A stretch of 64,000 nucleotides of DNA from Platynereis dumerilii (lineage: Eukaryota > Annelida > Polychaeta > Phyllodocida > Nereididae), in the NCBI GenBank assembly GCA_026936325.1, contig JAPTHN010000012.1, positions 38,760,537-38,824,536 on the forward strand, read 5' to 3'. Each line of letters begins with the position of its first letter. The stretch's first letter is position 1. This document shows positions 45,361 to 56,031 of the stretch, in pieces. The notes under the pieces are model-generated. The model was not told the origin of the DNA. It was given only the letters and a program-made list of their open reading frames with translations, and made no database searches. The translations under genes were made by a program, and so were the position numbers.

Positions 45361-48300
45361 TTAGTTCATAGGGAAAAAAGGTCGGCCTGTAGGTCGCAAG
45401 TTCGAAATGCAGTCGAACAATGGAAACAGACCATATTCCTGAAACACAAAATGCCAAGCAGATATACATGATATCTGAGATGGGTAGTTGATATATACTT
45501 GGAGATGACCGTCACGCCAACGGGCTGATGTTATCGTTGAGGTGACTGTACTGTCATCATCGAGAATACAGGGCCATTCATGAAGTGCAGACCCAGGGCC
45601 TGGTTGAGTATCATCTTGCCGAGTTTTAAAATATAAAAGAAGAGCATCAGGGTTAGAAATTGACATGCTATAAGAAGGCTGGGGTAATTGATGCGAAGGG
45701 TGGGAAAGGTCATGGGAATCAAGCGATGATTGGGACAAAGAGCCAGGGTTGACCTGTGAAGATGGGGTAGAGACTTGTAATGGAGGCCCTCGAGATTCGT
45801 CGCTGTGTAATTGCATAGTGGCTGCAGCCACATCATCAATCTTGAGATTTTCGGACAGAATTTGAATGCGCAATTGTTGCTGGTTATAAATTGGTGAACC
45901 ATTCTTAGAACGAACCATACAATGCTTCAATCTACCTATGTGAAATAGACCTGGTAAAGTACGGTCATCAATTGTCTTAAGCAAAAATTGATTCAAAAGT
46001 GGCTCTGATGCAATATACAATGGGCCAATAAGCTTAATGCTTAATTTGGTAGAATATTGCACCCCAGTATATTTTGGTGCCAGTAATAAGACGAGGTCTC
46101 CTTCTTTAAATGAATATAGTTTTGGCATACGTTTTGCGTGTTGCTGGGTCTGTCTAATCTTAATTTTATTATGAGAAACTACAGCTTGTTGTCTGACAAA
46201 CCGCAATTTCTCTCTAATCGAAGATACATACTGATCGTAAGAAGTAGCAACCACAGAAAGTGCCTCGGGATTAATATCCACGAGGTTGCGGTCTTCTCTA
46301 AGGAAAACAAGGAAATTAGGGGAATACTTGGTAACTGCGTGAGGCAAAGAATTATAGGTTTTACAAGCATATGGAATAAGGGAAGGCCATTGAGAATACT
46401 TATATTCTATCATAGTTAACAATAGGTTGGAAACAGATTGAATAGCCCTTTCAGCCATATTGCTTGAATGTATCATTGTAGGGACAAGGTGAACCTGAAC
46501 ATTCAACGATTTAAACACTGCTGTCATAATTTTACCGACGAAAGAAGCTTCTTTATCACAAGTAACCCTATGAGGTATCATGTATGGTAAACAAAAATGC
46601 TCAATAAATTTCTTAGCAATCTCATCAGCTTTTCTACTGCGTAACGGAATGGCTACGACATAACGGGAGAAAACATCTTGTAGGATGAGACAATGGATAA
46701 TTTGAGCAGTAGCATGGGGAAAGGTTTTGATATCAAAATGTATATGCACAAAGGGAGTACAATCAGTAAGCAATCTAGGAACGAATTCCCTTTGCTTATT
46801 TGTTTCAATAACCTGAGACGAGCGCTGGCAAATCAAACATGTTCTGGCATAATCCAAAATGTATTTCATGAGATTCTTAATGTGAAAGTTTGATGTAATG
46901 ACATCATACAATTTATTAGACTTTACATGAGCACCTAAATTTAAGTGAAAGAATTCAATGATGTCGAAAATATAGATGTTAGGGATGGCCAATTTAAGAA
47001 TGACGTCATGCCTTTTAGGACTAGATTGAACATAGAATAAAAGTGAATCGATTAAAGCAAAATGATTAGATAATACAACTGCTTGATTTGCCACTTGCTT
47101 ACTAGTTGGTAACGTGCTATATGCTATGAAGTTATAAACCGGTCCCAAATACAAATCCTGCTTTTGGGCGTTTATAAGCTGGACTCTATCATGAGGTATC
47201 TTGACGTAATGAAATGCATCTGTGATGTATTTACGAATAGCTGGTTCTAAGTCAGCTTGATGAGGCATTTTAGTCAAGATAGTAGGTTGATTACTATCGA
47301 TGGTCTTGTATTTCATTTCGGTAATAGGTAAGACTGGTCCAGTGGTATGGGTACATTCACTGGTAAGATGTGACAGCGGTTTGATAGGCTTTGTGGGCTG
47401 TGGGGTAGGGTGGGAGATACCATTATCTGAGTGTTCCTTGGCCTGTGCCCTTGTTGTAACACAAAATAGAGAATAACCCGAAAAGTTAGCATAGAGATTT
47501 TCATAGTAAGTTTGACGAGATGTCAAAAGGGGATGAGTATTGGTATCCAGGAAATTATAATAAGAATGTTGCTCTTCGTCATTAATGCTCCTATCTTTAT
47601 CAGCCACTGCTATTGGAATAATGGGTTCAGCATCTGCTGGCCATTGGGTGTTATGATGACGAGATAACATATCAACCAATTTCAACTCAGTAGTGGTTGG
47701 TTTTATATAATAAATTCGATAAGGGTAATCTTGTAATTTCCAATAGAATTTTGCTATGCGAGGTGTTACAAAATGACTGGAAGATTTAAGAATTTGAGCA
47801 ATAGGGGCGTGGTCCGTCAGGATCGTAAACCTACCACGTCCAGCTAAAAAATATTTAAATGATTGGACAGCAAAGTAAATTGCCATCATTTCCAATTCCG
47901 AAATGCTGTAATTATGGGTAGCAATATTACCATGTAATCGACTAGCATAACCTAACAAAACTTTTTTAGGTGTATCATCAATTCCATTAGTTTGTAACTG
48001 ATAAAGAGCTGCACCGGAGGCGGTTCTGGATGCGTCAGACACCAGAATCATTTCACCTTCAGGTCTTGGGAATGATAAAATAGGTGGTGATGTAAGAATT
48101 TTCTTAATGGCATCCCAGGCAACTTGTTGTTCATCGGTCCAGAGAAATTCGTTAGCCTTGCGCAACAGGCGCGTCAAAGGTTCAGCTGTCTTTTGATAAG
48201 ATGGTATAAACGAAGAAATGAATTGAATTGAGCCTAAGAATGATTTAATCTGTTTCCTATTTTGAGGAATCTGCAAGTTCATAATAGCATCAATTCTAGA

Positions 48301-50232
48301 CTGTCTGATACGCAAAGTAGGTCCATTAGGTCCCTGTAAATCAACATCAAAGCCAAGAAATTGAAAGGTAGAATTAGAGGCAAAAGAACACTTAGCCAAG
48401 TTAAGAACCAGGCCGTGTTTATGAAAAAGAGCAAGAACAGCATCAATGAGAGCGAGATGCTCCTCAGAGGATTCACTAAGAAGCAAATAATCATCATAGT
48501 AGTTGTAAACACATTCTGCATAAATTCGTGGCAATTCTTCAGTAATTAAAGTCATTATTTCAGCGAATAGCGCTCCCGAATTGATATACCCCATCGGTAA
48601 TCTAGTATAGGTTATGGACTCTGCATTATAGAATGTAACGACGCCGAGGTACTGACGAGACTGAGGAGTTACTTGACATGCAAAAAATGCCTGTTTTAAG
48701 TCAATGGCCGTAGCGAAACGAAAAGGACGACTGCCCATTTGTTGCTTAAAGGAATCAATATTAGCACAAGGCCTCTGCAAAAGCTGAAAGGCTTTGTTGA
48801 CAGAACGCATATCTCCGACCAGGCGGGGATTTTCGTCCGTGCGTGATTTGCGGACTAAGAATAGTGCACTGGTAGCTTGTGTGAGTTCCTTTTTGAAAAT
48901 TCCCAGTTGCAAAAGCTTCTGTACCTGTTTACGTACGTAGGCGATATCAGCTTGGGAAGTGATATAAGGGCGAGCTTTAAAAGAACAATCAGTGATAAGC
49001 TGTTGGGTGATATCACAAACGTATCGGGTGATGGTTCCTATCTGACCATATAAACTAAAAGCTGGAGTGTGCGATAAAATTATCTCACGAAGCTTATCTA
49101 CTTCGTTAGACTGAAGTGCACACTTATCAAGCTTCAATTGCTGATTAACTATATCGAATTCAGTCATGCGTATAGTTGGATCGTCAGGTTGAAGCCATGG
49201 ATAATTGCGTAGTCTAGTCTGAGCACGAGTGTCAGGATCCATAGCATCATAATCTGGGTATGAAAGCTGTGAAATAGCATTAGGGCCATTATCGATGATG
49301 ACGTAATTAGTGTTATCGAATAAATTATCATCAACAGATTTGGTATCAGGCTGTTGGACCACAGAAGGTGCTGTTGTAAATGGAATATCCATAACTAGTG
49401 CTCCTAGAATTATATCAGCAGGCAAATGTATATCTTCAGAATCTACATTATTAATTCTGATTGAACCAAAGCCACTGCGCAAATCGACAAGTGCCTTGTA
49501 GTTCTTTTCAGAAATAATGCGAGATATATTAACCTCAAATGGACCATTAAAATATTGTGCCAAATGATTTACACGAACTGGCACATCGCAAGATGTATTA
49601 GGTGTTATAGTGGTCGACTTATGTACGACAAGTAAAATTTGGTCGACAGAAATATCCATGCGTGATTCTGCTGAGCGAAAAACACATTTGTATCTAATTT
49701 GAGCGTCCAAGCCCATAACACAATCAATTGGTGAAGCCACATCTATAATAAAGGTCTTAATAGGAACTTTACACTCGCCAAACTGAATGACAAAATAGAT
49801 AAATTGAGAAATGGAAATAGAAGAACCATTGCCGACCATAAGCTTGATTGGATCTGCATCAACACGAGGAAGGCCCTGCAAAAAGGGACTACGTTTGATA
49901 AGAGACGTGCTAACTAAATTGTGTGAGCTGCCAGTATCAAACAAGGTAAAGAATTTGGTGCCATCGGGCAAAAGTGATGGAATAAAGTTGCAATCATGAA
50001 TTTTGATAGATAAAGGAGTAAGAGGAGTAGGAGGCTGAAGTACTGCATATAAGATGTCAGGGAAGTCATCCCCAACAATAGTATCGGAATGAGAAAAATC
50101 ATGAAAAGGAGAAGTCTGCACAGAAGTATTAAAAGTTTGGGAAGGAGCAGAGTTGGTAAGGTCATTAGATTCGATAGGAGACAAGTGGTGAGAATCGGAA
50201 GAAATGGCAGGTGTTGAGTTAGGACGAGACAC
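45361..50232 (-). CDS. pol: Pol polyprotein of the giant element: protease, RT, RNase H, integrase
   Basis: About 1,623 codons. Residues about 90-190 are a retropepsin-like protease (LFDTGSSHNLVS). Residues 400-660 are reverse transcriptase (RLVGDMRSVNKAF, TAIDLKQAFF; catalytic box YNYYDDYLLL). Residues 720-860 are RNase H (LVSDASRTASGAALY, then ELEMMAIYFAVQSFKYF and LTDHAPI). The integrase has an HHCC zinc region (1096-1135) and a D-D-E core with HFDIKTF and NMAERAIQSV, followed by a GPY/F-like LIGPLYIA near 1402. A proline/serine-rich tail closes it. Order and motifs place it in Ty3/Gypsy. Pol shares the frame of Gag and has no ATG at its beginning, which fits termination read-through, a mechanism known in some retroviruses. 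No break seen. Confidence 0.95.
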   Translation of the reverse strand: MSRPNSTPAISSDSHHLSPIESNDLTNSAPSQTFNTSVQTSPFHDFSHSDTIVGDDFPDILYAVLQPPTPLTPLSIKIHDCNFIPSLLPDGTKFFTLFDTGSSHNLVSTSLIKRSPFLQGLPRVDADPIKLMVGNGSSISISQFIYFVIQFGECKVPIKTFIIDVASPIDCVMGLDAQIRYKCVFRSAESRMDISVDQILLVVHKSTTITPNTSCDVPVRVNHLAQYFNGPFEVNISRIISEKNYKALVDLRSGFGSIRINNVDSEDIHLPADIILGALVMDIPFTTAPSVVQQPDTKSVDDNLFDNTNYVIIDNGPNAISQLSYPDYDAMDPDTRAQTRLRNYPWLQPDDPTIRMTEFDIVNQQLKLDKCALQSNEVDKLREIILSHTPAFSLYGQIGTITRYVCDITQQLITDCSFKARPYITSQADIAYVRKQVQKLLQLGIFKKELTQATSALFLVRKSRTDENPRLVGDMRSVNKAFQLLQRPCANIDSFKQQMGSRPFRFATAIDLKQAFFACQVTPQSRQYLGVVTFYNAESITYTRLPMGYINSGALFAEIMTLITEELPRIYAECVYNYYDDYLLLSESSEEHLALIDAVLALFHKHGLVLNLAKCSFASNSTFQFLGFDVDLQGPNGPTLRIRQSRIDAIMNLQIPQNRKQIKSFLGSIQFISSFIPSYQKTAEPLTRLLRKANEFLWTDEQQVAWDAIKKILTSPPILSFPRPEGEMILVSDASRTASGAALYQLQTNGIDDTPKKVLLGYASRLHGNIATHNYSISELEMMAIYFAVQSFKYFLAGRGRFTILTDHAPIAQILKSSSHFVTPRIAKFYWKLQDYPYRIYYIKPTTTELKLVDMLSRHHNTQWPADAEPIIPIAVADKDRSINDEEQHSYYNFLDTNTHPLLTSRQTYYENLYANFSGYSLFCVTTRAQAKEHSDNGISHPTPQPTKPIKPLSHLTSECTHTTGPVLPITEMKYKTIDSNQPTILTKMPHQADLEPAIRKYITDAFHYVKIPHDRVQLINAQKQDLYLGPVYNFIAYSTLPTSKQVANQAVVLSNHFALIDSLLFYVQSSPKRHDVILKLAIPNIYIFDIIEFFHLNLGAHVKSNKLYDVITSNFHIKNLMKYILDYARTCLICQRSSQVIETNKQREFVPRLLTDCTPFVHIHFDIKTFPHATAQIIHCLILQDVFSRYVVAIPLRSRKADEIAKKFIEHFCLPYMIPHRVTCDKEASFVGKIMTAVFKSLNVQVHLVPTMIHSSNMAERAIQSVSNLLLTMIEYKYSQWPSLIPYACKTYNSLPHAVTKYSPNFLVFLREDRNLVDINPEALSVVATSYDQYVSSIREKLRFVRQQAVVSHNKIKIRQTQQHAKRMPKLYSFKEGDLVLLLAPKYTGVQYSTKLSIKLIGPLYIASEPLLNQFLLKTIDDRTLPGLFHIGRLKHCMVRSKNGSPIYNQQQLRIQILSENLKIDDVAAATMQLHSDESRGPPLQVSTPSSQVNPGSLSQSSLDSHDLSHPSHQLPQPSYSMSISNPDALLLYFKTRQDDTQPGPGSALHEWPCILDDDSTVTSTITSARWRDGHLQVYINYPSQISCISAWHFVFQEYGLFPLFDCISNLRPTGRPFFPMN

Positions 50233-50250
50233 GGCCGTGTCTGTGCACAG

Positions 50251-51435
50251 TCAGAATGATCCATTATGTCGTGGTTGCTGATGTGGTGGTCCCTGTGAAC
50301 GATTCTGAGGTGGAGGTCGTTGATTACGAGGGAAAGGGCCAGCGCTCTGAGAGCGGTAAGCAGTTCTAATGCCATTAGGGTACTGAACACGTGAGTTATT
50401 AGGGGCATTACTGTTGTACTGCTGTTGCGCGGGATTTGCATTGTCATGCTGCCGATTATTGAAGTTTTGGTTATTCTGGGAGAATGGCCTATTGTTACCA
50501 GATCTGTTTGAATTAGCAAATCCATTTGCTGGAAGGTTCCTGTTCGAGTTACCGAACCTATTAGGAAAGGGTCTGCTAGGTCGATTATATCGTTGATTGA
50601 AGGCATCATTTGTAGAATTGTCACGATTGTATGAACGTCCGGCAGGCTGGTAATCAGAAGATGTTGGTAGACTATATGGCTGATTGGGAATGAATCGACG
50701 ACAATGAGTAGCTATATGACCTCGGAGTCCACAACGGAAGCAAGTAAGACCAGAAAAAGAAGATTGACCATAAGGCATTTGCTGAGAGACATATTGGGGT
50801 TGAGTGTCATCCATGGGAACATCGCGAGGTGCAAGCATTTGAGGCAGTTGCTGCAGGGATTGATTCAAAGCGCCCATGGATTCCTGTAAAGTGAGCAAAG
50901 TTGACTGCGAATTACCTGTGTCGAATTTTGAACTAGGGATTTTAGTGATGTCAACGTGCTGGGCGATGACTTCGCGCTCCATAATGCTTTGGACTATTGG
51001 AATTAATTCATCAAGAGGTTTGTTATCATCAATTAACTGAAGAGAATGCTGCAAGGTCAAGGGTAGGCCCTTACGGAAGTATAAAGCCACAACCGATTCA
51101 GGTAGACCTAAACGTGACACCAATTCCTTAATCTCATCCAAGTATTTGCCAACGCTATCACCATAGGTGATACGTTTCTGAGACAAAGCATCGAGGATAG
51201 ATGCTCGACTCCTAAGCAATGAAAATTTATCTAAGAACAACTTCTCAAGTTTAGCCAAAGTCATAGGCTTCAAAGCATTACACCAATTGCGAGCATGTCC
51301 TTCAGTGAACAGCTGCAGGCGATGCAATATCTGCTGGTCATTTAGATTATGTAATTGGACATGATCCTTGAATTTGGTGATCCATGCCTGTGGTGTCAAA
51401 CTATCAGATTCTCCATTAAATACTGGAGGTTTCAT
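50251..51435 (-). CDS. gag: Gag of the giant element: capsid domain and CCHC zinc knuckle
   Basis: 394 codons from an ATG. Residues about 5-165 are a Retrotrans_gag-type capsid (WITKFKDHVQLHNL, then ARNWCNAL and DSVGKYLDEIKELVSRLGL). A single zinc knuckle CFRCGLRGHIATHC lies near 232-245. The rest is arginine-, asparagine- and glutamine-rich, as expected of a nucleic-acid-binding tail. It follows the 701-codon ORF by 30 bases and precedes Pol by 18, all three in one frame. Confidence 0.93.
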   Translation of the reverse strand: MKPPVFNGESDSLTPQAWITKFKDHVQLHNLNDQQILHRLQLFTEGHARNWCNALKPMTLAKLEKLFLDKFSLLRSRASILDALSQKRITYGDSVGKYLDEIKELVSRLGLPESVVALYFRKGLPLTLQHSLQLIDDNKPLDELIPIVQSIMEREVIAQHVDITKIPSSKFDTGNSQSTLLTLQESMGALNQSLQQLPQMLAPRDVPMDDTQPQYVSQQMPYGQSSFSGLTCFRCGLRGHIATHCRRFIPNQPYSLPTSSDYQPAGRSYNRDNSTNDAFNQRYNRPSRPFPNRFGNSNRNLPANGFANSNRSGNNRPFSQNNQNFNNRQHDNANPAQQQYNSNAPNNSRVQYPNGIRTAYRSQSAGPFPRNQRPPPQNRSQGPPHQQPRHNGSF

Positions 51436-51465
51436 CTCTGAAAAATTAAGAGGCTTAGTTCTAGG

Positions 51466-53571
51466 CTATGTTTCAGGCATTTGGGTGTTAAATGCTGCTG
51501 CAGAAAAAGAAGAAGGCAGGGAACCTGAACGAGACGTAGAAATTGGACCGTGAATAGATTGAGTAGCTCGGTAAGACGCATCTCTGGAATCCTGATAGGA
51601 AGGTGGGTAGGGCAGGGATGTGCGCAAGCCAGTAAGGTCTTGTGGCTGAGATCGAGCCTGGGAATTAAGATTATTAAAAGTAGGATCAAAGTTAGGGAGG
51701 TCTTGAAAGGTTTGATTGGTTGAAGCGGCTTGAGACTGGGTAACCTGTTGAGAAAAATGTGAGGGCTGATTAGCATGTTCGAATAATAATTGATCACCAG
51801 TGCGAGATGCAGGTGTATGAGAAAAAGTGCCCGATGTAGCATTGTAATTAGAAGGAGTGGTCACACCCGGGTTGTGATTATTCGAAGCCATATTGGAGCC
51901 AGAGGGAGATTGAGCAGAGAGGCGATGCAAAAGTGTTTGATGGCTGGGATCAGTGTAACCTATAACTGGCTTACGACTAGAATGAGGAGTGTGAGAAGGG
52001 AACAGGACTTGAGTGGTTGTATTAGCTGCACGTGGTCTAGTGATAGGATTTACAGTATATGAGACTGTAGCAAACTGAACTGTATTCGTAAGAGAAGTCT
52101 GTGCAGAAGTGAAAGATGCGGGCTGGCTTCCCTGAGTAGATGTATGAGATGGGACGGGGGGTACAGAGAAAGCAGAGGGTCCTGGAGCAGGCCGGGTGGT
52201 GCTGGGCGACGTGCCAGTCCGCGGGGAAGGTTGTTGTGCGTGGCCCGGGGGAGACGATGGGGGGTGTTGTTGAGATGGAGGCTCCTGATAAGAGTGATTA
52301 AATTGAAAGTTATTAAGAGACTGGTCGAATTCCTGGTTTTGATAGGCGTTGTTGGAAACGTTATCAATCACAGAAGGGTCCTCGGGAGGAGGGACTTGAT
52401 GCTGTTGACGGAGACCTCCCAATGAAGGAATTTGGTCGTCGCTCAAATCTGATCCAGGTTCACGTGGAGGGGTCTGATGGCGGGGGGAAGATCGTGGACT
52501 GTCGTCTGGGGTGCGATGGTGATGATTATCAGAGCCGTGTAAAGAATGACTAGGAGAAACAGGAGGTAATTGGGGGTGTTCACTGCTGTTGACAGTAGAC
52601 GTAACAGGAGGGGTTTGTGCAGTAGCACCAGGCTGTGAAACAGGCGTTTGTTGACCAGTATTATCAAATGATGATGCACCAGGTTGCTGAGAATCTAATT
52701 GATGTATAAGAGAGGCGTCAGACTGACCAGCCTGAGAAGCAGAATTATCCTCACCTGTTTCGGCGTTATTGGAATTTGCAGGAATGCCAGTAATATTAGA
52801 TGGATGTTCGTGACTTCCAGAATCAGAAAGAGCTGGAGATCTATTTCTACCAAAAGACTGTTTATCAGCGTTATCACTATCAAAAGTATGGCCAGCAGAA
52901 ATATTTTTATCGGAATTATCAAGCTTATCCCCAGCAGTCTTGAGAGCAAGATGTGAATTGTCTTCGTCAGAATCAGAATCGTGTCGGCCAGGTGATTCCT
53001 CACGAGATTTTAAGCTATCATGAGAAGGTGTGGAAACACGGGACCCGTCAATAATATCCCCAACTTTTACATGTAAAGGAACAGTCAATGAAGAATTATC
53101 TGGTTGTTGGGCAATGTGTTGGCCCGAGGTATTAGGCTGTTCACTTGAAAGCGATGTGTCAGTGTAAACGTCAGTTACATCGAGGTGTCCCTTATCGCCC
53201 TGACTTGTACTAGCAGAGGATGAGTCAATTTCTGACATCATGAGGGTAAGAGGGTAAAGCCATACATTGGTAGGTTTTCTCAAATACGTTTTATAACGAG
53301 CAAAAGAAGCCTCACGAAACAGAGCAAGTTCTGGTAAGGGAAGAGACAAATAACCTAGCTGATCTAGTATCGACTCGTAGACATGCCATTGAGTGTTCTT
53401 ATCATTAGCAGCCAACAATAACCATTTATTAAAGAGAATAGTAGGGGTGTGATGTTTGATATAACGAGAAGCACGGGCAGACAAATATCCCTTATCAACC
53501 GCTGTCTGAGCTTCCAAACGGAACTTAAGTAACCACTGCTGAAGTGTCAACTGTGTCAACGGGACAGACAT
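51466..53571 (-). CDS. 701-codon ORF upstream of Gag, low complexity, function unknown
   Basis: Starts with ATG. Residues 1-110 look folded and hydrophobic-patterned (LTLQQWLLKFRLEAQTAV, ILFNKWLLLAANDK). The rest is rich in Ser, Pro, Gln, Asn and Asp and is probably disordered (runs such as QQHPPSSPPGHAQQPSP). It shares the frame of Gag and Pol. It may be a matrix-like or assembly protein split from Gag, or an accessory protein. Ordinary Gypsy elements have no separate ORF of this kind before Gag. Confidence 0.75.
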   Translation of the reverse strand: MSVPLTQLTLQQWLLKFRLEAQTAVDKGYLSARASRYIKHHTPTILFNKWLLLAANDKNTQWHVYESILDQLGYLSLPLPELALFREASFARYKTYLRKPTNVWLYPLTLMMSEIDSSSASTSQGDKGHLDVTDVYTDTSLSSEQPNTSGQHIAQQPDNSSLTVPLHVKVGDIIDGSRVSTPSHDSLKSREESPGRHDSDSDEDNSHLALKTAGDKLDNSDKNISAGHTFDSDNADKQSFGRNRSPALSDSGSHEHPSNITGIPANSNNAETGEDNSASQAGQSDASLIHQLDSQQPGASSFDNTGQQTPVSQPGATAQTPPVTSTVNSSEHPQLPPVSPSHSLHGSDNHHHRTPDDSPRSSPRHQTPPREPGSDLSDDQIPSLGGLRQQHQVPPPEDPSVIDNVSNNAYQNQEFDQSLNNFQFNHSYQEPPSQQHPPSSPPGHAQQPSPRTGTSPSTTRPAPGPSAFSVPPVPSHTSTQGSQPASFTSAQTSLTNTVQFATVSYTVNPITRPRAANTTTQVLFPSHTPHSSRKPVIGYTDPSHQTLLHRLSAQSPSGSNMASNNHNPGVTTPSNYNATSGTFSHTPASRTGDQLLFEHANQPSHFSQQVTQSQAASTNQTFQDLPNFDPTFNNLNSQARSQPQDLTGLRTSLPYPPSYQDSRDASYRATQSIHGPISTSRSGSLPSSFSAAAFNTQMPET

Positions 53572-55287
53572 TCAGAGCAAAAATAGATGTAAGAAGAGCA
53601 AGCGTGCCGTGCATACTAGCACTTACTAGAGCAAAAATATAACTAATTTGAGGAAGATTACGTATAAAAAGAGAGCCTAAAATCAAAATAAGGGTAAAGG
53701 CTACAAAATGTGCCACAGCGATTCCTTGCAATAAACGTGGATGTAACTCATAACACATATCAACTAGCGACCCGAAGAATAAGGGAATGAAGACATCACT
53801 TGAAAACCATATATCAGTAATAATGAAATAAGTAATCACTTGTCTTGCTTTAAATACATATATATATAAAATGCAGGATTAACTGTAGCACGTCACCATA
53901 CATGAAGAAAAAATGTCGACTTGTCCCTTCAAGTCAATAAGAAACTAAAATAACTAACTTTGGCTAGATAAAAGTAGAACAATAGACCTGACACAACAAA
54001 ATACAACACGATACACTATCAATGATCAATGCGCACAACGGCAATAAATGAATGGAAACATGCATAAATGAAGAAGAGCATGCTGTTACTCAAGAAAACA
54101 ATGATGGGATGACAATCAGTATGTGATAATCAAAATCTCCAGAGTGTTCGTTGGACGGGCAATAGCGAATTTGTAATTGTAAAAGTAATGAAATGTGACA
54201 TATTTAAGTTGCAGAGTGAGGAAAAAGGAAGGCAGAATAGCGTGGCCATGAGACCAGGCTATTAGACCTTAAGTGCCGTGTATATAAAATCTAAATAGTA
54301 TGCTATGTGTTTGGAAACAGACAGACATATTGGTAATGTAACGTTAAAATGCAAAAATTAAAGTATAAGAGGAGATGACAGATAGCCTAAGAAAACATAA
54401 TAAATTAAGGAAATAAGAATCAAGTGCCTTTCCTATTAATGTTTGCAAAATGAGCTCCTACCGTATTGGAAGATGTGCTGTGTTGCCAGGAAGGCCTAAT
54501 GATGCGAGAGATGCCCCAGAGACTTGAGTGCGCTGTCTGGTCCGGGTCTGGATGAGGTGTGTAGGTAAAGTTGTGAGAAGTGTGGAAGATGAGAGGCAGG
54601 CATATCGAAGCTGAACATGAGCTAGTAGGTAACCAAATAAAGATATGGGCGAAGCTCCTGAGCTACCTGATAAGAAAATTGCGCCCCCTATACTAGTAGG
54701 TGAATTAAGGTGGGATAACATGGCTCTGTAAAACTTCATGAATTTAATTTTAGGCTTTGGGCTCTGCATGTTTAGTAGAGCATATTAATCAATTTAATTA
54801 ACGATATAGCAGAACAATAGCTAATTAGGAGACCAAAACAGCGACTAATGGCATGGCGTTGAACCAATGCTCTCTAGCCATAGCTGGCGAACCCGCTATG
54901 CATGATATGAAGTTGTGACATAATCGAATTTCCACATCAAGGAAGTGGACTTTCTTCATGCGAAGAAACCGTAGGCCCATAGCCCATAGCATTGCAAGGC
55001 TAGTGTTTCGGGAAGAAACGTCACTAAGTGTGAATCTTACATCGTACAAACATCAAACATTGAGTCGCTATGTATGATCATTTACAGATATAAAGAATTA
55101 TTCCTATGCTATCTCAGAGAGTTCTGCTTCTACAGTTCGACGTGTGTTGTCGATGCCTACGTTACCGTCGATAAGTCAATACATGTAATGGTACAAGAAC
55201 TGAATATGTTTGCTATTCCTTAAATTTGAAAAACGTAGTAAATCAAGAGACAGTGTGACACAGCAGACAAGCGCCAAGAAGCCGCAG
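53572..55287 (-). other. 5' leader of the giant element
   Basis: About 1.7 kb between the primer-binding site and the first long ORF. A hydrophobic frame at 53525-53839 overlaps the start of the 701-codon ORF; it lacks an ATG at its beginning (first ATG about 27 codons in) and predicts two or three membrane segments. Weak evidence for a gene. Confidence 0.5.
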
Positions 55288-55305
55288 ACCGGTATTCTCT
55301 CACCA
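55288..55305 (-). promoter_or_regulatory. primer-binding site of the giant element
   Basis: On the element strand TGGTGAGAGAATACCGGT begins directly at the 5' LTR border. The opposite strand ends CTCTCACCA, as a tRNA 3' end with CCA would. The priming tRNA was not identified. Confidence 0.8.
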
Positions 55306-56031
55306 TGCCATCTTTTAGCTAATTCCCCCCATGTAAGGTTAACGCACGTATCTTTGTGAGAGGTAGCTAATTGAGTAGATGGACTCGTTGCCGGGGATCC
55401 TGCGGGAGACACCTTAGCACTTGCCACCACGAAACACCTACTCAAGAAATACCAGAGGCTCGACAGTTTAGTTTCACGTATCCATTTAATACACAATTCA
55501 TAGACAGTTACATTAAGAGTCATTCAAACAACCGATGGTAACCAACTTATCAATACATTAAACAACGATCTTAACGAATTACATACATCATTAACTAATG
55601 CCATCTCGATCAACCATGACCTGAGGTTCCTTTAAGAGTAACCCTTGATCATACCTCTAACAACAATACCCTTACCTGACGAATCGTCACCCCGTCAGGG
55701 AGACAGGTAGCCCTCCTGCTGCCTCAGCGGGAAGCGGGCTCTGTTCTGGCTGGGCAAACAAGCTTGCCCCCAGAGATTGCTACTAGGGTGTCCTGCGGCT
55801 GCGCAGAAACACCAGGGTAACTTGTTGCCATGGAAACATGGGGTGAGTTCTACCCCGTTGCTATCATTGAATCTCATTACACAATAATATAATATATGAC
55901 ATTACTTCTATACAATAATAATACAAATGATATTACAGAATTAAGGTCTTGAGGTTCATGGCGATTTGAGGAAAGTCCCTATAAGAGGAAAGAATGAAGA
56001 CACCTCTGAAGCTAAAAGCTCAGCGGTGACA
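55306..56031 (-). repeat. 5' LTR of the giant element (right in window)
   Basis: 726 bp, TG...CA, identical by reading to the left LTR. On the element strand an AT-rich patch (tatattatattatt) near 55890 may hold the core promoter. A consensus splice donor CAG/GTAAGG lies at about 55674, which could start spliced envelope or accessory messages. Confidence 0.95.

Larger units (their letters stand above)
26869..56031 (-). mobile_element. giant errantivirus-like Ty3/Gypsy LTR retroelement, 29,163 bp, looks whole
   Basis: Bounded by two 726-bp LTRs (26869-27594 and 55306-56031) that I read as identical, both TG...CA. The 4-bp sequence ATAC stands directly outside each end (26865-26868, 56032-56035), within an alternating purine-pyrimidine context as errantiviruses prefer. 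Joining the flanks gives 'ggcaatacattaacctctaa', which matches neighbouring array units, so the empty site is known. Parts in element order: LTR, primer-binding site, 701-codon ORF, Gag, Pol, accessory exon, LRR envelope-like ORF, LTR. No break was seen in the long frames. Identical LTRs imply a very recent insertion. The length is several times that of usual Gypsy elements (5-10 kb), mostly from non-coding spans. Confidence 0.93.

Noticed and set aside
45380-45425. Box B-like GCAAGTTCGAAATGC at the end of Pol
   Set aside because: Lies inside the Pol frame, has no box A partner, and looks like chance.
53525-53839. Hydrophobic 104-codon frame before the 701-codon ORF
   Set aside because: No ATG at its beginning and no splice acceptor in front; kept only as a remark in the leader entry.
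54458-54769. 103-codon frame in the element's leader
   Set aside because: No recognisable domain and a composition like random translation.
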